Positions 28,026-37,167 of a stretch of 64,000 nucleotides of DNA are shown here, piece after piece. Location of the stretch: contig PEQN01000002.1 of NCBI GenBank assembly GCA_002786225.1, forward strand, positions 124,001 to 188,000, given 5' to 3'. Each line of letters opens with the position of its first letter. The stretch's first letter is position 1. The notes below the pieces were generated by a model. That model made no database searches and had not been told where the DNA came from. It worked only from the letters and a program-made list of their open reading frames with translations. The stretch comes from Leptospira sp. Its GTDB lineage: Bacteria; Spirochaetota; Leptospiria; Leptospirales; Leptospiraceae. The translations under genes and the position numbers were made by a program.

Positions 28026-28057
28026 ATATTGACGTATTCTTTATCAAGAATCAATAT
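28026..28057. terminator. Possible bidirectional hairpin between convergent genes
   Basis: atattg-(4)-attctt pairs with aagaatcaatat around a four-base loop in the 65-base space between two convergent genes. The stem has a four-base bulge and only AT-rich flanks, so it is a weak candidate. Confidence 0.3.
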
Positions 28058-28077
28058 CTTAGTTTTAAATTATAATT

Positions 28078-29049
28078 TTATGATTTAGTCGGCAGTAATT
28101 TCAGAAAAGCTTCTATACTATAACGATCAATTTCCATCCAAAATGAATTGTTTTTTAAACATAAATAATTTGACTTCACATTTATAAACTTGCAGTCCAA
28201 TTGAATTGGTTTGATTTGCTTTTTATCATTAGCGATTAGAATGCTTATTTTGGGAATTTGCTTCCAATCAACTGCCTGTTTCGTAAAGAACTCGTTTGCC
28301 TTCCAAACTTGAAGCGACTGAATCATTTGTTCTAATTGTGATAAATTTTCATCGTTTAGTCTAAGAGTATTCAAGGACCAAAAGCCTTGGTTCAAATCAT
28401 AATTAAAAATTTCAGGCTGTTGATCTAAGATAAATTTTTCCTTTTCAATTATAATAGAATTAACATTTTGCAAAAAATCCAAATTTGCAATTGATTTCAA
28501 GGCAAAGGAATATGGATCTGAGACTGAAATTAAATCTCTGATTTGAAATGGAACAAGATAAACTTTTGAATTCATTAATATATAGGAACCACCACCCGAA
28601 GGTATTTCTTGGCTAATACTAAAATTCAAAACTTCTTTATCCTGATAAGAAAGTTTCAGATGAATAGTCTCGTCTTGGAAACCAAATCCATCTTTGTTGG
28701 ATCCTATTTCTGTATAATTTCTTAACTCATAAATAGTATCTAACAAGGTAGATACTTTAAGAAGATCAGAATCAAAAATAATTTCATTCACTTTTAAATT
28801 CCAATCCTTCTTAGCACTTGGATTTATTTCTAATATTTCCTCATGTATTACCCTTTGTTCAGAACCTACCAGTTGGATTTGAATGGAATCTATAGATTGT
28901 TCTCTGCTAAGAAAGGCTTGAGCTGAGCTATAACTATTTACAAATATAGAAAAAGGATCATGCAAAACCCATCCAAGGCTAAGAAAAAAGATATTGATAA
29001 ATATTAATTTCTTCGAAACAGAATTTGATTTGTTATCCTTAGACATCAT
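28078..29049 (-). CDS. DUF4340-type protein of Gld transporter operon
   Basis: A 323-residue protein with one N-terminal membrane segment (about 15-35) and a large periplasmic, beta-rich domain. Position and shape match the DUF4340 proteins that follow GldG-like genes in many bacteria. Features such as LKLSYQDKEVLNFSI and SYILMNSKVYLVPF are typical of that repeat fold. Its start overlaps the stop of the GldG-like gene by four bases (ATGA). Together they probably form an export complex with the ABC subunits upstream. The cargo is not known. Confidence 0.72.
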   Translation of the reverse strand: MMSKDNKSNSVSKKLIFINIFFLSLGWVLHDPFSIFVNSYSSAQAFLSREQSIDSIQIQLVGSEQRVIHEEILEINPSAKKDWNLKVNEIIFDSDLLKVSTLLDTIYELRNYTEIGSNKDGFGFQDETIHLKLSYQDKEVLNFSISQEIPSGGGSYILMNSKVYLVPFQIRDLISVSDPYSFALKSIANLDFLQNVNSIIIEKEKFILDQQPEIFNYDLNQGFWSLNTLRLNDENLSQLEQMIQSLQVWKANEFFTKQAVDWKQIPKISILIANDKKQIKPIQLDCKFINVKSNYLCLKNNSFWMEIDRYSIEAFLKLLPTKS

Positions 29050-30770
29050 TCAAGTGTCATCCCTGAATTTCGTGACTTCATTCGAAAAAAAGCAAAAAGG
29101 ATAATTCCCATTGGCAAGAGTATAATATGAATTATATTATATAATATTTTCTCCGAATCAGTGAATGGTTGCAAGGGTTCGAATAAAGATTTTTTATATC
29201 TTGCTTCAACTAACTCTTGGTTCCCATTTAAAATTTCATAGGCATTTACCAGAAACGGAACATTGGCAGCTTGGTAAAGTTCCCGAAATTCTGGAAGAAC
29301 CAAAAGATCGGAAATTAAATAAGGAGAACCAATCACAATTAGCTCTGACTCTTTACCAATAATTGTTGTTTCAATAAGATCCTTTGCTTCTATCTGAGAA
29401 TCTTGTTTATGTATTTTGAAGTAGGAAATAAAATTGCCTTTTATATCAAGTGCTAGTGGAATTTTATCAGAACTCATTTTAGGATTTAAATTAGCAATTT
29501 GCTTCTCACCAACAAAGACATAGTCAGTTAATAAGCTTGATTTAGAAGAAGTCTGCATAATCACTTCATAATTTGCATTAGGTTGCTTGTCCTTATTATA
29601 ACTAAGACTATGTGACCAAGGAAGTAAAAGATAATCTAAGTCCTTAGTAAGATGATTGCTTGTAGAAAAATTTTGAGAATCCTTAGACAAGATTAACCAC
29701 AAAGGATAAAAGGATTTACCCGCAAATCCTTGTTCTGTCTCAAGAACACTTCCCATAGGCATACCCATAGAAGGATTGAAGACAAGATCGGATCCAACAC
29801 TTACGCCGTAATGAGCGAGAAAATCATTCAATTCAGTAATTCCTTGTATGGTCTGAGCTAAACCATTCATCCCTATCGCCAAACCATTGTAATTCTCTTC
29901 TGGGTTCATTTTAAAATCCATAGTCTTGGGTAGCAGTATAAACTTTCCTCCTCTCATAAGAAATTGATCTATATGAAATTTACCAATTTCTGTCCATTCA
30001 GGAAGCCCAACTGCAATCAGAATCTGAATATTATCAGGGATGGCGTTGAGGTTGGCTGAAATTTCTTGAGCACTACCAAATTCATCTGAAAATAATTTAT
30101 GAATAAAAATACCATAGGTATCCTTGCCCGATTGAGAACCCGGTGGTATGGGCAATGAAAGACCTGGATCAATCAAAACTGCTAACTTGGATGATAATTG
30201 CAATTTTTTACGAATCAATTTCCTGATAGAAGATACTATTTGTACTTCCATCTCTTCTACATAAAATGCAGTAGGAATCACTTCATGCTGCTTTTCGTGA
30301 TGAAGAGCAATACCTAAAAATGCATTCTTAATTTGGGCTGAACCAACATCTATTTTTTCAAATCTTTGTGGTTGGATACCATCATTATAAGCTTGTTGAA
30401 CTAAATCTTCTGATTCATCAGGATCAAAGAATCGAAGTTTTATTTTATCTGGGTTGATAGATTGAATTTGCTTTAACATTTCCTTAGCCATGAGAATCCG
30501 AGCTTTATTTTCAGCAGGAATCTTAGAAGAATAGTAAGCATTTATATAAATAGTTTCTTCAAGATTTTTCAAATAATACACTGTAGATTTTGTTAAGGAA
30601 AATCTCTGGGAAGAAGACACATCTAACCTACAATGCAAGGCAGAAACAAAATAATTGATTGAAACAAAAAGCAATAAAATTTGAAAAATTAAAAATCGGT
30701 TGGAAGAATTTATTTTTTGATTCAGATGAATACATAATTTTTGAATTTTTTGAAACAAATAGGCAATCAT
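29046..30770 (-). CDS. GldG-like ABC transporter auxiliary subunit
   Basis: A 574-residue protein with membrane segments near both ends (about 27-45 and 548-567) and a long periplasmic domain between them. ISLTKSTVYYLKNLEETIYI-like sequence early on and VAVLIDPGLS-type stretches fit the GldG/IFT52-like ABC-type_uncharacterised family. It starts four bases inside the permease stop (ATGA) and ends four bases inside the DUF4340 start. In gliding bacteroidetes GldG works with GldA and GldF; in this non-gliding spirochaete context the role is unclear. Confidence 0.78.
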   Translation of the reverse strand: MIAYLFQKIQKLCIHLNQKINSSNRFLIFQILLLFVSINYFVSALHCRLDVSSSQRFSLTKSTVYYLKNLEETIYINAYYSSKIPAENKARILMAKEMLKQIQSINPDKIKLRFFDPDESEDLVQQAYNDGIQPQRFEKIDVGSAQIKNAFLGIALHHEKQHEVIPTAFYVEEMEVQIVSSIRKLIRKKLQLSSKLAVLIDPGLSLPIPPGSQSGKDTYGIFIHKLFSDEFGSAQEISANLNAIPDNIQILIAVGLPEWTEIGKFHIDQFLMRGGKFILLPKTMDFKMNPEENYNGLAIGMNGLAQTIQGITELNDFLAHYGVSVGSDLVFNPSMGMPMGSVLETEQGFAGKSFYPLWLILSKDSQNFSTSNHLTKDLDYLLLPWSHSLSYNKDKQPNANYEVIMQTSSKSSLLTDYVFVGEKQIANLNPKMSSDKIPLALDIKGNFISYFKIHKQDSQIEAKDLIETTIIGKESELIVIGSPYLISDLLVLPEFRELYQAANVPFLVNAYEILNGNQELVEARYKKSLFEPLQPFTDSEKILYNIIHIILLPMGIILFAFFRMKSRNSGMTLE

Positions 30771-31579
30771 GATTTTTGAGTCCTTAGAATCATCACATTT
30801 AAAATCAGGAACAAAACTACAAAACTAATTAAATATGCAAAATCCCTAAGAGTCCAGACACCGATTCGAAATGATTCAAAGTGACTGGAGAGAGATAGAT
30901 ATGATACGATTTCTCCTAGATCATAACCAAAGAATTGTAGGATTGGTTGGTAACCCATCAAATATAGAAGTATACAAGCAAGTAAGGTAAGTATATATGC
31001 CGTGATCTGATCCCGACTTAAGGCTGAAATCACTAGACCGATGGAAATGTATGAGGCTGCAAGTAGTAGACTGCCCATATATCCTGAAAGAATCAAGCCC
31101 ATATCAGGACTTCCCAATATAATTACCGTTAGCGGAGTAAGAAATGTAGCAAGAAGTGCTAAGCTTATAAATAAAAAAGCAGCTATAAATTTAGCAAGTA
31201 CTAATTCATAATTCTCAAAAGGCAATGTTAAAAGAATTTCAAGAGTTCCATTGCGTTCTTCTTCAGACCACAAGCGCATGGTTATTGCGGGGATAAAAAT
31301 GGTAAATAGAATAGGAATCCAAAGAAAAAAATGTTCCATACTCGCGGTTTTTAAATCCCAAAATGAATTATCACCCAGACCAAAGAAAAATAAAAAATTC
31401 AATAGTAATACAAAAAACGCAGTAAATATATAACCTATTGGCGTGTTAATAAATGCAAAAAGTTCTTTTTTGACAAGTATCTTAAGATGCTTACGCAATT
31501 CATTTAATTTTGAAAGGAAAGTTTGAATACCTTGAATCAAATTATTTACGATTTTGTGGAATGGAAATATCTTCTGCAT
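30767..31579 (-). CDS. ABC-2 type permease (GldF-like)
   Basis: A 270-residue protein with six membrane segments. LVKKELFAFINTPIGYIF early and LPFENYELVLAKF in the middle match ABC-2/GldF permeases; RLWSEEERNGTLEILLTLP is the coupling-helix region. Its ATG follows the ATPase TGA without a gap, and AAGGA lies eight bases before it. It forms the transmembrane channel with the ATPase at 31580-32494. Confidence 0.85.
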   Translation of the reverse strand: MQKIFPFHKIVNNLIQGIQTFLSKLNELRKHLKILVKKELFAFINTPIGYIFTAFFVLLLNFLFFFGLGDNSFWDLKTASMEHFFLWIPILFTIFIPAITMRLWSEEERNGTLEILLTLPFENYELVLAKFIAAFLFISLALLATFLTPLTVIILGSPDMGLILSGYMGSLLLAASYISIGLVISALSRDQITAYILTLLACILLYLMGYQPILQFFGYDLGEIVSYLSLSSHFESFRIGVWTLRDFAYLISFVVLFLILNVMILRTQKS

Positions 31580-32494
31580 TCAATGATTCCTTGTTAGATC
31601 AGAAAAAATATCATCTATAGACCGTATAAAAGGTCTTATTTCATGAGCAGAATAGGAATTTTTTGCCAATACTTTAAATACAGATTGTCCACCTTGCCCA
31701 AGACTATCTATAGAATAATTGAAAGTTCCATCCTCATTGGATTGCAAGATCTCAATATCCTTCATTCCTGTCCCAAAAAATATCTCTTTCACTTTCTGAA
31801 TGGGAACTTCCGAACGAAAAAAGATACGATTTGTAACACCAAGTTCATTTACACTCGCATTCATAACAATTTTCCCCTCGGATAAGATGATAACTTGGTC
31901 ACAAATTTCAGTCACTTCTTGTAAAATATGAGTAGAAATAAGAATGGTTTTATCTTTTCCCAAATCGCGGATCAGATTTCGTATCATCAATATTTGGTTA
32001 GGATCCAGTCCGCTTGAGGGTTCATCTAAAATTATATATTCTGGATCATGCACCAAAGTTCCAGCAAGTGCTACTCTTTGTTTAAATCCTTTAGAAAGAT
32101 GGTGGATAGGTATATAAATTACCGTCTTAAGTTCACAGAGTTCTAGAACTTTTTGTATTGCAATTCCTTTTTGCCTTTCTGGAATGCCTCTCGCATCAGC
32201 ACAAAAATGCAAGAATTCTCTTACATTCATATCTGTATAAAGTGGTGCTTGCTCTGATAAATAACCTAATCTTCGTTTAATGCTAATAGCATGAGAATTC
32301 ATGTCCAAACCATCATAGCTTACAGAACCAAATGTATCACTGAAATACCCAGCCATAATCCTCATGGTAGTTGTCTTGCCTGCCCCATTAGGGCCAAGTA
32401 AGCCTGTGATCTTGCCTTTTTCGATGTTAAAACTTATACCATCGACTGCTACTTTTTCACCAAAATGTTTTCTTAGATTCTTAACCTGAATCAT
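31580..32494 (-). CDS. ABC transporter ATP-binding protein (GldA-like)
   Basis: A 304-residue ATPase. Walker A GPNGAGKTT, signature HLSKGFKQRV (in place of LSGGQ, common in this subfamily), Walker B YIILDEPSSGLD and the H-loop ISTHIL are present, followed by a roughly 80-residue C-terminal domain. I use ATG 32494, which has AAGGA upstream; a longer frame starting at 32539 would overlap the methyltransferase gene. It powers the GldF-like permease, whose gene follows at once. Confidence 0.9.
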   Translation of the reverse strand: MIQVKNLRKHFGEKVAVDGISFNIEKGKITGLLGPNGAGKTTTMRIMAGYFSDTFGSVSYDGLDMNSHAISIKRRLGYLSEQAPLYTDMNVREFLHFCADARGIPERQKGIAIQKVLELCELKTVIYIPIHHLSKGFKQRVALAGTLVHDPEYIILDEPSSGLDPNQILMIRNLIRDLGKDKTILISTHILQEVTEICDQVIILSEGKIVMNASVNELGVTNRIFFRSEVPIQKVKEIFFGTGMKDIEILQSNEDGTFNYSIDSLGQGGQSVFKVLAKNSYSAHEIRPFIRSIDDIFSDLTRNH

Positions 32495-32508
32495 AGATTT
32501 ATCCTTTC

Positions 32509-33264
32509 CTATTTCACTTTCTGGCAGAGCATATGACACATATCTGCTTCCTCAAATTTTGTGAAAAGATCGTAGTCTCCCCCTTTTTCCAAAATTCGAA
32601 AACCATTATCTTTTAAGATTTTTTCCAGAGACTTAGGCGTATGAAAAAACTGGGGATGGGCTTCTCGACCTATGGGCTGCTTGGTTTTGGAGTGAAAAAA
32701 ATTCAAATGCACCTGGATCAATTTGGATTTAGGATCGAAAGAACTCTCCCATTCAAGAAGAAGATTTTGCTTGGTTTCTTGGATTTTTTTTCGATCAAAA
32801 TTTCGAATCAAATTCATCTCTGAAGTAAAATCAAAGAAAAAAATTCCATTTTTAAGTAGATGCCTTGCTGCCTTGGCGATGAGAGTTTCGGGATTTTCGA
32901 AATAATTGATAGTAGTATGAGTGGAAATTACTAAATCAAAGGCTTCATTTGAATTGAATTCGGATATATTTGCTTGTATCCATTGGATTTTGGAGGAATT
33001 TTTCTTAGCTTCCTCTATCATTGCCTCAGAAAGATCCACTCCCAACCAGGCTTTTTTGGTTTTACCAGCTTGTTTTCTATTTTTTTCCATAAAATACAAA
33101 AGCCTACCCGTCCCACAACCCAGATCCAGAACTGCTTCAGGAAATTCCTTGGTATAATGCATGCTTCTCTTCAGTATGTAGTCGGACCAATCCTTATAAG
33201 GTACATACCTCATAGAGTGGTCATAGATTTCGGCAAATAAGGAATAGGGTTCCAGCTGTTTCAT
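32509..33264 (-). CDS. Class I SAM-dependent methyltransferase
   Basis: A 251-residue protein. YDHSMRYVPYKDWSDYI opens it, and VLDLGCGTGRLLYFM (about 45-59) is the SAM-binding motif I; FDLVISTHTTINYF is motif IV-like. It looks like small-molecule methyltransferases (YgiB/UbiE class). It ends 14 bases before the GldA-like start on the same strand and may be co-transcribed. The substrate is unknown. Confidence 0.82.
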   Translation of the reverse strand: MKQLEPYSLFAEIYDHSMRYVPYKDWSDYILKRSMHYTKEFPEAVLDLGCGTGRLLYFMEKNRKQAGKTKKAWLGVDLSEAMIEEAKKNSSKIQWIQANISEFNSNEAFDLVISTHTTINYFENPETLIAKAARHLLKNGIFFFDFTSEMNLIRNFDRKKIQETKQNLLLEWESSFDPKSKLIQVHLNFFHSKTKQPIGREAHPQFFHTPKSLEKILKDNGFRILEKGGDYDLFTKFEEADMCHMLCQKVK

Positions 33265-33339
33265 AGGGAAAAATTCAATCTCTTAGTTTTTCTTCTTGCA
33301 AGTTTTTCCAGCCTTCAGACTAATGTGACATAATATCTT

Positions 33340-36174
33340 ATGGGCCTTGAAATACTTATACCTTTTCTTGCAAGCATTGCTGTAACCATTGGACTACGTC
33401 GCTTAGACAAGTCGAACACAAAGCTAAGTCAGATCAAGAGATACGCTGGGAAACTCTCCGAAGAGATCCACCAAACAGCATTACTCAAAATCCAATCTGT
33501 AAAAGATGCAGGCATAGATATAGACCTACATTTGAAACATGCCAAGAAAACCAGCGAAGATATCCAATCGCTTTCAAGAGAATCCCAAACTCTTTTCGAA
33601 CAAATTAAATCCAGTCGTGACTACTTAACTTCCTTAAGCCAGGAAATGAATTCTATCTCAGAACTTGCCCATGATGCTAGATCCGAGGCTGAAATTCTTC
33701 AAAACGAACTTGTTATTGTGGAAAACCAACGCCAGGAAGTTGGAATTCTAAGGGAAGATTTGGATTCCTTAAAAGAAGAGTCTTCTTCTATAATCGACCG
33801 TTTCCAAGAAAAATTAGATCTTAGATCGGATGAAATCCTTAGATCCCTCGCAACCAAACTCATAGAGCTAGAAGGCTTGATGGAAAAAAAATCCGACTCT
33901 CTTGATCTCACTTTAGATGAGATTGCAAATTCTGCAAAAGCAAAATTGCAATCTCAATCTGAGATGCTTGTCCAAGAAACAGTTGGAAGAGTTGAAATCG
34001 CTCGCAAAGAAATTGATGATGTGATGGGAAGAATTTCAGAGGCAGAAAGTATTCTTGATTTGAAAATTAGTAAATTCGAAGATACTACAGCAATACTCTC
34101 AGAGAAAGTGGATCGCTTTGATGAAAGACTGGAAGATAAGACATCTAAGGCTCAAACCAAGGTTGAAGAAAAGCTCAACCAATTAGAGAAAAAGCTCTCC
34201 GAGCGCTATGATAGAGTGATAGAACAAGCATCTCAGTCCAAAGAATCTTTCTTAGAAAGCATACGTATGGAAGTCGATGGCATCAAACGTGAAATTGAAG
34301 GACTCTCTCTAGAAACTATGACACGAAGAGATGAGATTCTCAATGAAACTAGAAGACAGGCAGAGACCTTGAATGGAACCATTACTGATTTCCAAGAAAA
34401 ATACCTAGAAGCTGAGAACAAATTACTTAAGCAAGCAGATACCCGCAAATCAGAACTTATGCGACAAATGGACGGATTTGCAGAAGATTTTAAATCCATC
34501 TCCACTGAATTAAAATTAGAGGCTGAGAGCATACGAAAAGAAGCCCTTGGTGAATTGAAAAATTTTAATAAAGATTTGGAATCCACTAGAATTATAAGTG
34601 AAAAAGAAGCAAAGGAATCCATAACACATCTAAGGAAAGATCTTGAGGACAAATTGAAGATAGATTTTTCCATCATTGAAGACAAGGTGAAAAATCTTGA
34701 ATCCATCATTCAAGAAAAATTGGGTGGAGTAGATCATTATGTCGGAGATCTTAAAGATGCTCTGACCGAAACAGCTAGAGAAATCCTTGAAGAAGCTGAA
34801 AAAAAATCCAATGGTTTTGAATCTGTCTTTCAGGCAGAGGTTGCTAAAACCGAATCCAAAATAGAATCTATGTTGCATTTCTGGGAAGAAGAAATATCCA
34901 AAAATAAGACAACCGCATTACAAAGCATAGACTCTCTAAACGAAAGATTGCAAGGCATCCATATACAAGGTGCAGATTTACTTGGTAAGTTTAAAGAAGA
35001 ATACGAAGATTCCCGCCGAAGACTTGAAAATTATCTGCAAGCCCAAGAAGGAAGCCTAGCCGAAGAAAGCAAACATGCCCAGAAAGAATTAACCGATAAA
35101 TTCTTGCACTTGAAAAAGTCTGCCGATGATTTCTTTAGTAGACAAGAATTGAAAGTTGAAAAGATCAATGAAACCATAGATGCTAAAATTAGCAAACAAC
35201 TTGCAAAGCTAGTTGATAAAGGAAACCTCCACATAGGTCAAATCGAAGAAAAAGTTCATAAGCATATTGCAAGCCTCAAGAAAGATCTAGAAGAATCCTT
35301 CCGAGACAACAAAGAAGAATTCGAAAGCTTCAAAAAAGATATTGATAAGGGAATCGAAGAAGCACTTCAACTCAAAGAAGAAATTCTTGGTTCGGTTTCA
35401 GGAAGTCTAGCAACAGTGAGAGAAGAGGTCAGCGATCTTACCAATCATATAGATCTAGCCAAACAAGAAATGCGCTTCTTGGATGAATCCAAAGAAACTG
35501 TGGAAAGATCTGAGAGAGTCTTAGAAGAACTCAAATCAACTCTTGTTAGTACGGAAGCAAATCAAGAACTCTTAGAAAACTATCTCAATTCGGTTGAAGT
35601 TCTACGAGAGATGAAGAAAGATCTCGATACCGAACTTGAGACTTCCGAAGAAATCCAAAACCGCATATCAAATTTGGACAGGGAAATCTCTGTAATCGAA
35701 GCTAGAGAGCGAGAACTGAGTGAAACCATACGAAAAGCAGATGATAGAGCCAAACATTTGATGGATAGAGAAAAGGACATCCTCACAGTAGAATCACGTT
35801 TTGACAAAATCGAAAATCTTATTGGGGATTTAAGCGAACGCCATAAACAAGCACTTACTTTGCAGAAAAGAATTGAAGAAATGCGAAGTGATACCCAAGT
35901 TTCCAAGGATGAATTGGAGAGTTTACTTGCTGAGGCAGATGAAAAATTCGAAAAATTGTCATCCTTTTTAGATGTTGTCCAAAATAGCATGCAAAACATG
36001 CCAAATTCTAAGACTTCTAAGGTCAGCGGGGCAGATCCCATTCTTGAAAGGAAGAAAAATACAATTTTGAGCCTTTATGAGAAGCACCATTGGTCACCCG
36101 ATTCCATCTCAGATAAACTAGGGATAGAGAAATCCTTGGTAGACACCATTTTAGCCTCTCGCAAAGTAAGATAA
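33340..36174 (+). CDS. SpiroCoCo-type membrane-anchored coiled-coil protein
   Basis: A 944-residue protein: one N-terminal membrane segment (about 3-19), then nearly 870 residues of continuous Glu/Lys/Leu-rich coiled coil. It ends with a compact tail (about 903-944) in which ILSLYEKHHWSPDSISDKLG and the next 14 residues look like a helix-turn-helix. This matches the SpiroCoCo family, known only from spirochaetes and of unknown function. The layout suggests a long rod reaching from the inner membrane into the cytoplasm and ending in a possible nucleic-acid- or protein-binding head. The bacterial histone gene begins 13 bases after its stop. Confidence 0.85.
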   Translation: MGLEILIPFLASIAVTIGLRRLDKSNTKLSQIKRYAGKLSEEIHQTALLKIQSVKDAGIDIDLHLKHAKKTSEDIQSLSRESQTLFEQIKSSRDYLTSLSQEMNSISELAHDARSEAEILQNELVIVENQRQEVGILREDLDSLKEESSSIIDRFQEKLDLRSDEILRSLATKLIELEGLMEKKSDSLDLTLDEIANSAKAKLQSQSEMLVQETVGRVEIARKEIDDVMGRISEAESILDLKISKFEDTTAILSEKVDRFDERLEDKTSKAQTKVEEKLNQLEKKLSERYDRVIEQASQSKESFLESIRMEVDGIKREIEGLSLETMTRRDEILNETRRQAETLNGTITDFQEKYLEAENKLLKQADTRKSELMRQMDGFAEDFKSISTELKLEAESIRKEALGELKNFNKDLESTRIISEKEAKESITHLRKDLEDKLKIDFSIIEDKVKNLESIIQEKLGGVDHYVGDLKDALTETAREILEEAEKKSNGFESVFQAEVAKTESKIESMLHFWEEEISKNKTTALQSIDSLNERLQGIHIQGADLLGKFKEEYEDSRRRLENYLQAQEGSLAEESKHAQKELTDKFLHLKKSADDFFSRQELKVEKINETIDAKISKQLAKLVDKGNLHIGQIEEKVHKHIASLKKDLEESFRDNKEEFESFKKDIDKGIEEALQLKEEILGSVSGSLATVREEVSDLTNHIDLAKQEMRFLDESKETVERSERVLEELKSTLVSTEANQELLENYLNSVEVLREMKKDLDTELETSEEIQNRISNLDREISVIEARERELSETIRKADDRAKHLMDREKDILTVESRFDKIENLIGDLSERHKQALTLQKRIEEMRSDTQVSKDELESLLAEADEKFEKLSSFLDVVQNSMQNMPNSKTSKVSGADPILERKKNTILSLYEKHHWSPDSISDKLGIEKSLVDTILASRKVR

Positions 36175-36187
36175 AAAAGGAGTATTT

Positions 36188-36400
36188 ATGTCAGAAGAAA
36201 CAAATGAGTCAACAGAAACTACAGGTCGTGAGTCTTTAATAGTCGCAAGCAAAGTAAAAGCATACATCAAATCAAAGGGCTGTATGACTTCTTCAGATGC
36301 TGTAGACGGCTTAAATGAAAGAATTTACAAGATGCTAGACGAAGCAATAGAAAGAACACAAAGCAATAAAAGAACTACCGTTCGTTCCTACGATTTCTAA
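36188..36400 (+). CDS. Bacterial histone-fold protein
   Basis: A 70-residue protein. Residues 14-70 read as a histone fold: helix 1 around ESLIVASKVKAYIKSKG, helix 2 around DAVDGLNERIYKMLDEAIER, then a Lys/Arg loop KRTTVRSYDF. The TVRxxDF ending with a cut-short third helix is typical of bacterial histones of the Bdellovibrio/Leptospira kind, which bind DNA as dimers. The first 13 residues are an acidic, disordered tail. A strong Shine-Dalgarno (AAGGAG) eight bases before ATG suggests high expression. It lies between the SpiroCoCo gene (13 bases) and map (7 bases). Confidence 0.85.
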   Translation: MSEETNESTETTGRESLIVASKVKAYIKSKGCMTSSDAVDGLNERIYKMLDEAIERTQSNKRTTVRSYDF

Positions 36401-36407
36401 GAGAAAC

Positions 36408-37166
36408 TTGATTTACATAAAAAACCGTTCCGAAATCGACAAGATGCGCAAGGCTGGCAAATTCGCTAGCAAGCTACTGCTTTACATTTCTGATTTTGTG
36501 AAACCTGGAGTTTCGACTCTAGATCTAAACAACCTTTGCGAAGATTTCACAAAAAAACACGGTAATAAATCAGCCCCCTTGGGATACAGGGGGTTTCCCA
36601 AGTCAATCTGCACATCTATAAACCACGTGGTATGCCACGGAATTCCAAAAGCCACAGATATACTGAAAGACGGTGATATTATCAACATAGATGTTACCCC
36701 AATTGTAGACGGCTACCATGGAGATACATCCAAGACTTTTTTTGTTGGAAAGAATATTGATCCCATCCATAAGAAGCTCGTGGAAGATACAGAAAAATCC
36801 ATGTGGTTGGGTATAGAGCAAGTGAAACCTGGCAATCGCATCAATGATATTTCGAATGCTATCGATGATTATCTAACTCCCTTAGGCTATGGAATAGTTA
36901 GAGATCTTATGGGTCATGGGATTGGGCGAACCTTCCATGAAGATCCCCAAGTCCCCCATTTCAAAATGAATCGTAAACTTGCCAAGTTGGAACCAGGTAT
37001 GACCTTTACCATAGAACCCATGGTAAATCTGGGTACCTATGAAGTAAATTTTTCCAAAGAAGATAAATGGACTGTGACGACTAAGGATGCAAAATGGTCC
37101 GCCCAATTTGAGCATACTATACTAGTTACTGACAAAGGCTACGAAATTCTCACCTTACCCGAGTAA
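36408..37166 (+). CDS. map: Methionine aminopeptidase, type I
   Basis: A 252-residue enzyme that removes N-terminal methionine from new proteins. Metal ligands are present: Asp pair in NIDVTPIVDGYHGDTSKTF, His in LMGHGIGRTFHE, Glu in FTIEPMV and Glu in AQFEHTI. Length suits the short type I form without an N-terminal zinc extension. The start is TTG, seven bases after the histone stop, so translation may be coupled. One base after its stop the SCO1-like gene begins. Confidence 0.94.
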   Translation: MIYIKNRSEIDKMRKAGKFASKLLLYISDFVKPGVSTLDLNNLCEDFTKKHGNKSAPLGYRGFPKSICTSINHVVCHGIPKATDILKDGDIINIDVTPIVDGYHGDTSKTFFVGKNIDPIHKKLVEDTEKSMWLGIEQVKPGNRINDISNAIDDYLTPLGYGIVRDLMGHGIGRTFHEDPQVPHFKMNRKLAKLEPGMTFTIEPMVNLGTYEVNFSKEDKWTVTTKDAKWSAQFEHTILVTDKGYEILTLPE

Positions 37167-37167
37167 T

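Noticed and set aside
34233..34709. 158-codon and other minus-strand frames opposite the SpiroCoCo gene
   Set aside because: The regular coiled-coil codons produce long Ser/Leu/Phe-rich antisense frames; no start signal or domain.
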